Assembly: GCA_964636385.1 (NCBI GenBank)
Contig: CAZWSC010000069.1
Span: 1-15,950 of the forward strand
Source: CAZWSC01 sp964636385
GTDB taxonomy: Bacteria; Eisenbacteria; RBG-16-71-46; CAIMUX01
DNA: 15,950 bases
Direction of reading: 5' to 3'
Shown here: positions 6,403 to 12,554 of the stretch, in pieces
Numbering within the stretch: the stretch's first letter is position 1
How the letters are laid out: every line of letters starts with the position of its first letter
Position numbers and translations under genes: made by a program
Notes under the pieces: model-generated
What the model saw: only the letters and a program-made list of their open reading frames with translations
What the model was told of the DNA's origin: nothing
Databases searched by the model: none

Positions 6403-9135
6403 TCAGAATGTCCAGGGTCGAAGCGGCTCGAAGCGTCCCTGGAAGAATCGAAGCGCGCGCGGCTCGTAGACGAACTTCAGGCCGCTGATCTCGTTTCTCT
6501 TCTCGTACAGACGCCGTATTCCCTCCACAACGAAGTCGAAGTGCGAATCGGTGTATACCCGGCGCGGAATGGTGAGCCGTACGAGTTCGAGCGGCGGGCG
6601 GTAGTTGTTTCCCTCCGGATCGCGGCCCTTGGAGACATTGCCGCGCTCCATGGCCCGGACGCCGGTCTCGATGTAGATGGCCGCGGCGAGAGCCTGCGCA
6701 GGGTACTCATCCTGGTCGATGTGGGGAAGGAATCTCTTGGCGTCAAGAAAGATGGCGTGAGTTCCCGGGGGAGTGACGATCGGCACGCCGGCCTCCATGA
6801 GATTGCGGCCGAGGGCCTGCGTCTGCTCCACCCGCATTGCGATGTAGTCGTCATCAAGGGAATCCAGCAGACCGCGGCGCAGAGCCTCGATGTCCTTCGG
6901 ATCGAGGCCGCCCGTCGTGACGTCGCCTTCCCACACGCGCAGCATGCGCCGGAAATCGTGGGCAAGCTCTGAGCTGTTGCAGGCGAGGATGCCGCCCATG
7001 TTCACCATGAAGTCCTTCTTGCAGGAGATTGTGCAGCCGTCACCGTAGCTCATGAGCTCCTGGAGAATCGCCTCGACCGGTGTGCCGGCATAGGCCGGAT
7101 CTTGGAGTTTGATCATCTGGGCATTTTCGACACATCGCGTCGCATCCCACATCACCGGGATGCCGTGCTTCTGGCACAGGCGCGCAACGTCGCGGGCATT
7201 CTCCATCGATACCGGCTGGCCGCCCGCCATGTTCACCGTGATCTCGAAACTGACGTAGGCCACGCCTCCCGGTCCGGCCTTGTCTATCACCTGCTGCAGT
7301 TTGTCCAGGTCGATGTTTCCCTTCCACGGGAAGGAACTGGCAGGGTCGTGGGCTTCATCCACGATGACGTCGACGAAGACTCCACCGGCTATCTCCTGGT
7401 GGGCCTTTGTGGTCGTGAAGTACATGTTTCCGGGCACACACTGACCCTGCCTTATCATGCACTGGGACATGATGTGCTCGGCAGCCCGCCCCTGGTGTGT
7501 GGGGATTATGTGCTCGAAGCCGAGGATGTCCTGGAACTCCGCCACCAGGTCGTGATAATGGCGGCTGGAGTATGGGGTGTCCGTGGAATTGGTCATCCCC
7601 TCCCACTGGTATCCGCTCATTGCGGTCGTGCCACTGTCGGTAAGGAAGTCGATGTACACATCCTCCGAGAGCAGCAGGAATGTGTTGTAACCCGCCTGCT
7701 GCATGGCCTCACGGCGATGGTCCTTGTCGGTGACTTTTATCGGCTCGAAGATCGCTATCTTGTACGGCTCGAACCTGCGTTCGGAGACAACAGGCTTCGG
7801 GAACGTGACGAAGAGGCGATGGTTGGCCGCATCGAATACGGCCTCATCAACGAACTCGGGCTCGTTCTTCAGCACAAGACCGGTGATCCCGTCGCGGGCC
7901 TCGAAGGTTGTCGCCACGACATCCGCTATGTGCTCGAGGTGTGCGCGGGTATGGGCATGGCGCGGCAGGTCCAGGTTGACGAGCTTCCTTCCTTCGCCAG
8001 TGTGGTGGAATGCAAACCCGCCGTCCACACGGGGTCGGATTCCTCCCTGGAGATAGAGGCTTGCGGCAAGGACGAACTTGGGATGGTCCGCTTCGGAGAG
8101 GTGCGGGAGAAAGCCATTCACCGGGAGTCCCACTCCGTGGGTGCCGAGAGTGCAGGGGACCCTGCGGGCCTCGAGCAATCCATGGAGGTGCGCGATCTGG
8201 GACATGTACCATTCGGTGTAGGCCTCCTCCTCGAGCTCGGAGATGCCGATCGCGAAGACCTCCATGGCACGGCCTGTCATCCCGCCGTACGTGTGCAGCC
8301 CCTCGTACAGCACAACCTCGTTGCGGAACTTCTCCCACAGTTCGTCATTGCTGCTCGATATGAAACCGCCCACGTCAGACCGGCAGTCCTGGCTGGCATC
8401 CACGATGACGATGTCGGCGAGCGCGGTCATCCGCCTCACGACTTCCAGCAGTTCCTGGCTCTCGACCTTGCCTGCCTTGAGGTTCCAGTAGGCCATGGCC
8501 ATGGCGTTAGAAGCATCAAGGACAAGCGGGACACCTGCCTTTCGGCACCGGTCGCTCACCTGCTCGAGGTTGGAGAGGGTCATCGGCTGGCCGTTCCAGG
8601 CATCGGGGCAGGCCTCAAGGTGCACGTAGGCCACCCCGGCGGGCTCCTTGAGAAGCTTCTCCAGGCGGGGGATATCCACGTCTGCTCCGAAGCGGGAGGG
8701 ATGAGGGAAGTCGGAAGCGATGGTGCATGTTACGTCCCGCAGTCTTCCCCCGACAGCCGGCACCAGTCCCTCATCGCGGCCGCGGTTCGTTGGGACCATC
8801 TGGCCCTTCCCGCACATCGTCACGGCGAGGAGTTTCTCCGCCCCGATGCCGTTGTGACTCGGCACGATCCTGCCGACGCCAAGTACCCGCTGGGCATTGC
8901 CTTCTAGGGCGTAGAAGTTACGGCTGCCCGCGTAGGCCTCATCGCCGGTCATGAGTCCGGCCTTCTGGAAATGGGACCAGGAGGACATGCCCTTCGCCAC
9001 CATGTCGAACGAGACGTAACACGAAGCCACGTTGTATGTGTTGAAGCTCGCACTTTTGAGGACATTCCATCGCTCGTAGGGCTCGAGCCTCGGCATCGTC
9101 TTCACTTCCTTGATCTTGTAGGGTTCGCTCAGCAT
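6403..9135 (-). CDS. Tandem-fused beta-eliminating lyase (tyrosine phenol-lyase-like)
   Basis: A 910-residue protein, about twice the usual 456-471 for tyrosine phenol-lyase (TPL) and tryptophanase. Both halves open with EPYKI (residues 5-9 and 456-460). The C-half follows TPL closely: AGYNTFLL (Phe486), LTDSGT, THQGR, GNMYFTTT (Thr574), GGQPVSM, DATRCVENA, SCKKD with the PLP lysine Lys707, AMERG (Arg831), LVRLTIPRRVYT (Arg853) and LRFF (897-898). The N-half keeps the fold but has Gln249 where the PLP lysine belongs, SHNGI for THQGR and LVNLDLP for LVRLTIP. It does keep GDEAYAGS and YEG..TYGG, which the C-half has lost. The expected reaction is PLP-dependent breakdown of tyrosine to phenol, pyruvate and ammonia, or of a related amino acid, in the cytosol. 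GGAGAAGGAG upstream of 9135 fixes the start. The frame is intact and the N-half is well conserved, so this is not a decaying gene. Confidence 0.93.
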   Translation of the reverse strand: MLSEPYKIKEVKTMPRLEPYERWNVLKSASFNTYNVASCYVSFDMVAKGMSSWSHFQKAGLMTGDEAYAGSRNFYALEGNAQRVLGVGRIVPSHNGIGAEKLLAVTMCGKGQMVPTNRGRDEGLVPAVGGRLRDVTCTIASDFPHPSRFGADVDIPRLEKLLKEPAGVAYVHLEACPDAWNGQPMTLSNLEQVSDRCRKAGVPLVLDASNAMAMAYWNLKAGKVESQELLEVVRRMTALADIVIVDASQDCRSDVGGFISSSNDELWEKFRNEVVLYEGLHTYGGMTGRAMEVFAIGISELEEEAYTEWYMSQIAHLHGLLEARRVPCTLGTHGVGLPVNGFLPHLSEADHPKFVLAASLYLQGGIRPRVDGGFAFHHTGEGRKLVNLDLPRHAHTRAHLEHIADVVATTFEARDGITGLVLKNEPEFVDEAVFDAANHRLFVTFPKPVVSERRFEPYKIAIFEPIKVTDKDHRREAMQQAGYNTFLLLSEDVYIDFLTDSGTTAMSGYQWEGMTNSTDTPYSSRHYHDLVAEFQDILGFEHIIPTHQGRAAEHIMSQCMIRQGQCVPGNMYFTTTKAHQEIAGGVFVDVIVDEAHDPASSFPWKGNIDLDKLQQVIDKAGPGGVAYVSFEITVNMAGGQPVSMENARDVARLCQKHGIPVMWDATRCVENAQMIKLQDPAYAGTPVEAILQELMSYGDGCTISCKKDFMVNMGGILACNSSELAHDFRRMLRVWEGDVTTGGLDPKDIEALRRGLLDSLDDDYIAMRVEQTQALGRNLMEAGVPIVTPPGTHAIFLDAKRFLPHIDQDEYPAQALAAAIYIETGVRAMERGNVSKGRDPEGNNYRPPLELVRLTIPRRVYTDSHFDFVVEGIRRLYEKRNEISGLKFVYEPRALRFFQGRFEPLRPWTF

Positions 9136-9254
9136 GACTGCTCCTTCTCCAGAAAAGGCGCTCCTGCTCTCCGCCGGGCGCGCCGGGTATTGGTACACAG
9201 TATGGATCGGGCGGTGCTCCGGGCCTCCCTCGGCCACCTCGACTCCGCGATCAT
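9129..9254 (-). CDS. Possible 41-codon leader ORF overlapping the lyase start
   Basis: A short ORF starts at 9254, about 15 bases after the predicted transcription start. It encodes an Arg-rich peptide (MIAESRWPREARSTARSIL...) with one Trp and stops at 9129 in the overlap ATGCTGA with the lyase start codon. The overlap would allow translational coupling or leader control. Its own ribosome binding site is poor because AGG touches the ATG, and the peptide resembles nothing I know, so it may be chance. Confidence 0.2.
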   Translation of the reverse strand: MIAESRWPREARSTARSILCTNTRRARRRAGAPFLEKEQSC

Positions 9255-9275
9255 CCTGTCAGTGCTGCGGGGCTG

Positions 9276-9284
9276 ACTATAGCA
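9276..9284 (-). promoter_or_regulatory. Extended -10 promoter element for the lyase gene (TGCTATAGT)
   Basis: The minus strand reads TGCTATAGT, an extended -10 match with one mismatch to TGnTATAAT. It lies in the gap after the upstream minus-strand gene and would give a leader of about 134 bases. No clear -35 hexamer was found. Confidence 0.4.
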
Positions 9285-9341
9285 TGCCCATCAGGCCGGG
9301 TGAATCCGATCCCCATCGGAATCCGGGACCCCGGAGCCCCC

Positions 9342-9740
9342 TCACGCGACCGAAAGATCGCCCACGATCTTGAAGCTGTGGCCGTCGCGTTCAATGCGGA
9401 GGTCGCGGCAGGGAAAGGCCTTCGGAAGCCTTTCTTCCAGGAGTTCGAGAACCTCCTGTTCGATCTTCTCCATCACCTCCGGGGGAACACGAGCCAGCGT
9501 GGACAGCCTCATACTGATCGCGTAGCCGCGTCCATGAATCGATCCAAACCCGGCAGAGAAAGCCGCTCCCAGATCAAAGAGCCCATCGGCGGATGGCCGG
9601 GAAGTTGCACCCCTCTCGGGACGACTGGGGTGAAGAGGGTACTTGCCGCCGTAGCGCTCTTCCATGATGTTGTCGATGTCATTGAAGACCTCTTCCAGCT
9701 TCTTCTCCCAGGCAGTGACCCTGGGATCTCTGAAACTCAT
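9342..9740 (-). CDS. Conserved small cytosolic protein of unknown function
   Basis: A 132-residue protein with no signal peptide or membrane segment. The N-terminal third is amphipathic and acidic (WEKKLEEVFNDIDNIMEERYGG). The middle holds unusual, motif-like text: YPLHPSRPERG (34-44), then SADGLFDLGAAFSAGFG (50-66) and GRGYAISMR. A helical stretch (86-105) and a basic/hydrophobic end (CRDLRIERDGHSFKIVGDLS) follow. I believe I have seen similar YGG.YPLHP.RPERG...DGLF proteins annotated only as hypothetical, but I cannot name the family. The start at 9740 is chosen because GGGAGGT lies six bases upstream. The longer reading from 10052 has no support and would overlap the divergent gene. The stop lies 206 bases before the lyase start, and the lyase seems to have its own promoter. 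Confidence 0.8.
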   Translation of the reverse strand: MSFRDPRVTAWEKKLEEVFNDIDNIMEERYGGKYPLHPSRPERGATSRPSADGLFDLGAAFSAGFGSIHGRGYAISMRLSTLARVPPEVMEKIEQEVLELLEERLPKAFPCRDLRIERDGHSFKIVGDLSVA

Positions 9741-9851
9741 GGCTGACCTCCCTGTGGTGTGGGGCTGGACTCGCCGAAGGGCCTGAATAATCCGCCTCTC
9801 AAGCCAGGTTGCCCCTGCCTCCAGCTGCATGGCGGCACTGCATTGCGCCAT

Positions 9852-9873
9852 GGTAGCAGCGTTATCCGCTACC
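9852..9873. other. Inverted repeat in a divergent promoter region
   Basis: GGTAGC (9852-9857) and GCTACC (9868-9873) form perfect six-base arms around ten bases. The repeat sits between the divergent starts at 9740 and 10040, where a shared operator could lie. The element is short and could be chance. Confidence 0.25.
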
Positions 9874-9968
9874 GGACCAGCAGGGTCTGCCGCCCGGCCT
9901 TTCCGAGGCACCGAAAAGAAAAGCCTGGAGAGATTCGGGTGATGCAGGCCCGGGCCGGTTTCACCGGC

Positions 9969-9997
9969 TTCAATTGTCGCACCTGATCTGGCATAAT
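9969..9997 (+). promoter_or_regulatory. Promoter for the secreted propeller-like protein
   Basis: TGG followed by CATAAT (9989-9997) is an extended -10 element, with TTCAAT (9969-9974) as a weak -35 at 17-base spacing. Transcription would start near 10004 and give a leader of about 36 bases. Confidence 0.45.
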
Positions 9998-10039
9998 GCC
10001 CGGTGAAGTGTCTCATCTCAACTGAGAGGAGGGTTCGCC

Positions 10040-11044
10040 ATGTCCAGGGCAATCGTCCTTCATGTCCTTGCGGCGTCCGCCGCCCTTGCCCTAATGCTGC
10101 CGGGTCCGGCCCTTTCCGAGGACATGATAGCCTTTACAGCCAACCAGGGCTTTCTCTCACGCATATACGCCCTGGACATGAACGGCGCCGTCATGCATTG
10201 CCATGAGTACAGCAATTACCGGTTTGTCGGCATGGAGACTGTTGATGGCGAGCTCTATATCGCTGAAGCATTTGCGCCAAGGGTATACAAGGTCAATCCT
10301 GTTACCGGTTCGCTGCAGGTCTTCATCGATGACTGGTCACTGTACTATTTCTACGATGTCGCATTCGACGGGACCTACTTCTATGTGGATGAGTGGAGCC
10401 TGAACCGCTACGACATAAACGGAAACTATGCGGGATCAGCCGGCTTCAGCGAATATGTCCTCGGGTGCGCGTGGGACGGTGAGTACTTCTGGACCCTGGA
10501 TGACATGGATCTGATCAAGTGCTGGGATCTGTCGGGATGGCCTTCGGTAACTCCTGTTCCCGACAGGAACTTCGTTCCCCCCTCGGCAGGCTGCCGCGGC
10601 CTCTTCTTTGACGGGGAGTACTTCTGGAGTGCTGAAAGAGGGGACAGTCCCGGATGGATATTCCAGTTCGACCACACTGGAACCGTGATGCAGCAACTGC
10701 CCGAACCTGCGTACAGCGGATGGGGAGCGGCATGGATCAGGGATGATGCGTCCGGCGTCGAGGGCGGTGCTTCAGACCTCGTGTTCGGCATCACCGGAAG
10801 TTCACCAAACCCCTCTGCCAGTGCAACGGTGATCAGCTTCTTCCTGCCCGTAGCGGTCCGGGTTGAGCTGTCAGTTCACGACGTCAGGGGAACCCTGGTG
10901 GAGACCCTTCATGACGGCCACACGGGTGCCGGTCACCATCTGGTGGAGTGGCAACCGGAACCCCATCTTCCAGGAGGAGTGTACTGGGCGATGCTGAGGA
11001 TGGGCGGACAGGTTTCCAGCCGGAAGATGGTGATCCTCAAGTAG
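10040..11044 (+). CDS. Secreted repeat (propeller-like) protein with FlgD-like C-terminal module
   Basis: A 334-residue protein with a clear signal peptide (1-26, probable cleavage after PGPALS). Residues about 28-235 hold repeats typical of a beta-propeller read-out: FDGTYFYVDEWSLNRYD (109-125), WDGEYFWTLDD (145-155) and FDGEYFWSAERG (190-201), spaced about 36-45 residues and each followed by a short phrase ending in Asp-rich turns. Residues about 255-334 (SSPNPSASATVISFFLP, VRVELSVHDVRGTLVETL, GGVYWAMLRMGG, KMVILK) match the FlgD-like or Por-secretion type C-terminal sandwich often used for export or cell-surface sorting. No catalytic residues were recognised, so it is probably a surface or extracellular binding protein. 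The start is well supported by GAGGAGGG six bases upstream. It is divergent from the small conserved gene. Confidence 0.85.
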   Translation: MSRAIVLHVLAASAALALMLPGPALSEDMIAFTANQGFLSRIYALDMNGAVMHCHEYSNYRFVGMETVDGELYIAEAFAPRVYKVNPVTGSLQVFIDDWSLYYFYDVAFDGTYFYVDEWSLNRYDINGNYAGSAGFSEYVLGCAWDGEYFWTLDDMDLIKCWDLSGWPSVTPVPDRNFVPPSAGCRGLFFDGEYFWSAERGDSPGWIFQFDHTGTVMQQLPEPAYSGWGAAWIRDDASGVEGGASDLVFGITGSSPNPSASATVISFFLPVAVRVELSVHDVRGTLVETLHDGHTGAGHHLVEWQPEPHLPGGVYWAMLRMGGQVSSRKMVILK

Positions 11045-11156
11045 CCCTTCCCTTCCGGACCGGGGACGGCATCTGCTGCCCGGGAGCCTTGCATGCGCTT
11101 TCCGTGTACAGTCGATTGGCGTAGTCCGGGCGGTTCAGCAGGAAACCGGAGGCGTC

Positions 11157-11303
11157 ATGACGGAGACCCCTCACATTGACAGTATCTGCAGCCGGCGATG
11201 TAACCGCGTTGGAGGTGTTGGACAGATCGGATGCTCTGAGTTGGCCGGAAAGGGTAATGCACCACACATGCAGAGCCGTGCACCATGTGGCCTCGCAGGG
11301 TGA
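11157..11303 (+). CDS. Possible small Cys-containing peptide (48 aa)
   Basis: An ATG at 11157 is preceded by CCGGAGGCGTC, which contains GGAGG four bases from the start. The product starts MTETPHIDSICSRRCNRVGG and has four Cys in 48 residues (CSRRC near residue 11, then single Cys near 26 and 44). It is not recognised. Third codon positions are less G/C-biased than in neighbouring genes. A promoter-like pair lies inside it, which argues that at most one of the two calls is right. Confidence 0.2.
   Translation: MTETPHIDSICSRRCNRVGGVGQIGCSELAGKGNAPHMQSRAPCGLAG
11176..11204 (+). promoter_or_regulatory. Sigma-70-like promoter upstream of the GNAT gene
   Basis: A perfect TTGACA (11176-11181) is followed after 17 bases by TGTAAC (11199-11204), a four-of-six match to TATAAT. 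If used, it gives a leader of about 220 bases before the GTG at 11430. Confidence 0.4.
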
Positions 11304-11429
11304 GCTGCCGACGGAGGTCTTGCGCATGTCTTCATGGAGTCTGAACACTGCCGATCCGGAATGCGCTCACCAGACACGGTGCGTCACAGCCCATGAAGTG
11401 CGCGGTTTGCGGGAGAAAGGTCGCCTGCC

Positions 11430-12401
11430 GTGAAAGGCTCATACCTGTACACTCCGGGTCTTGCAACGGCTGTCTTCGAACTGCTGAACATTGTATACCC
11501 CGGTATAGGCGATCACGCCGCAGGGATGGCGGCGATGGGCGCAAAGGCCGGGAGCGCCCTGATGCATGCGTCTGTTGACGCCCCCGGACGGGCCCCGGTC
11601 CCCGGATCCGTGGCGGGAAGCGTGTGCTGGGATCAGGTTTCCATGCCCTTCACGATGGCGCTGGATGGCAAGGTGGTTGCCCATGTTGGTGTCATCGAAC
11701 TGCCCATGATCATCATGGGCACCAGGACTACAGTGGCAACCATGCACGCGGTTGCAACTCACCCTGAATACAGACGCAGGGGTTTTTACCGCACGGTGAT
11801 GGAGGAGGCGTTGGAGTATTGTTCAGGCCACCTCGATACACAGATCCTTACAACTGAGCATCCCGAGTATTTCGAACCCTTTGGCTTCAGACATGTACAG
11901 GAGCATCGTTTCAGGTGTATCCGCCCGCGTGACATCAGTGCAGGAGCACGAAGGGGCGCAGGCGGCGGCGGTTTCCGCCTGCTCAACCTGGATGCCCCGG
12001 CCGATCTCGCAGCGCTCTTTACTCTTCTGGGGAACCGGGAGGCGGTCTCACAGGTCGCCGGCATCGTACGGGAGAGGGCGATCTTCTGCTTCAACGAGAG
12101 TTGGAGACCCCTCTACTACGATCCCGACCTGGACACCATAATCTGTATCGAATCAGAGGGAGACACGCTGCGGTTGTACGACATCGTCAGCAGAAGGATC
12201 CCGACGCTTGGAGAGGTTCTCGAACGTCTTCCACATGCCGTCAGCGAGGTCCTGATACACTTCAGTCCGGATCGCCTGGATGCCGGATCGGACCCTGAAC
12301 CATATCTGCTTGATCATGACGGGCCGTCACACCTGATGGTCCGCGGACCGTTTCCGGCCGATGCCGAGAGGTTTACAATCCCCAGGTCGGGAAGGACCTG
12401 A
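11430..12401 (+). CDS. GNAT-family N-acetyltransferase
   Basis: A 323-residue protein, longer than a single GNAT domain (about 150). The acetyl-CoA binding motif A is clear at 105-124: a beta strand (MHAVATHPEYR) followed by RRRGFY, the R-x-x-G-x turn that holds the pyrophosphate. EYFEPFGFRHV (146-156) is the usual C-terminal piece of the first GNAT fold, with the FGF typical of this group. Residues about 180-320 form a second domain (RLLNLDAPADLAALFTLL, LRLYDIVSRRIPTL) that resembles the degenerate second half of two-domain, Eis-type or FemX-like acetyltransferases. It transfers an acetyl group to an unknown amine. The GTG start at 11430 is preceded by GGGAGAAAGG nine bases upstream. The first ATG alternatives lie well inside the fold. 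It stands alone, converging on the kinase operon. Confidence 0.82.
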   Translation: MKGSYLYTPGLATAVFELLNIVYPGIGDHAAGMAAMGAKAGSALMHASVDAPGRAPVPGSVAGSVCWDQVSMPFTMALDGKVVAHVGVIELPMIIMGTRTTVATMHAVATHPEYRRRGFYRTVMEEALEYCSGHLDTQILTTEHPEYFEPFGFRHVQEHRFRCIRPRDISAGARRGAGGGGFRLLNLDAPADLAALFTLLGNREAVSQVAGIVRERAIFCFNESWRPLYYDPDLDTIICIESEGDTLRLYDIVSRRIPTLGEVLERLPHAVSEVLIHFSPDRLDAGSDPEPYLLDHDGPSHLMVRGPFPADAERFTIPRSGRT

Positions 12402-12434
12402 GATAGGCAGCACGACTTTGCAAAGGCCGCCGGA

Positions 12435-12466
12435 TAGCTGGTACCAGCCGGCCGGTACTATGGCTA
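12435..12466. terminator. Imperfect hairpin between convergent genes
   Basis: TAGC, GTACC, GGTAC and GCTA form a broken inverted repeat (12435-12466) around AGCCGGCC. It also contains the 12-base palindrome GCTGGTACCAGC (12437-12448). It lies between the stops of the GNAT gene and the kinase gene. No T-run of normal length follows on either strand, so the terminator role is tentative. Confidence 0.25.
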
Positions 12467-12554
12467 CGTCTCTGACTTAACTACCTGTCCGACCGCTCCG
12501 ATGTGTGGTGTGTCCTGAAGACGTGGTGGCGGCTGGATGACGGATGCCGATGTC

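Larger units (their letters stand above)
11045..11429. other. Intergenic region before the GNAT gene (385 bases)
   Basis: This long gap follows the propeller gene and precedes the acetyltransferase on the same strand. It holds a possible promoter at 11176-11204 and a possible 48-codon ORF at 11157-11303, both listed separately. No intrinsic terminator with a T-run follows the propeller gene. I see no RNA gene or repeat family here. Confidence 0.4.

Noticed and set aside
5394..6488. 364-codon ORF overlapping the GT-C gene in another frame
   Set aside because: Arg/Pro/His-rich translation without membrane segments. The GT-C frame carries all the family motifs.
7102..8907. 601-codon ORF on the plus strand opposite the lyase gene
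   Set aside because: It is antisense to a clearly homologous protein and has no domain-like text or good ribosome site. Long antisense frames are expected opposite GC-rich genes.
9741..10052. Longer start (10052) for the small conserved protein
   Set aside because: It overlaps the start of the divergent secreted-protein gene, and the extra 104 residues look random. GGGAGGT before 9740 decides the start.
11393..11578. Zinc-ribbon-like start MKCAVCGRKVAC
   Set aside because: The Cys pattern is tempting, but the frame runs into the GNAT gene in another frame, degrades to Arg-rich text and has no ribosome binding site.
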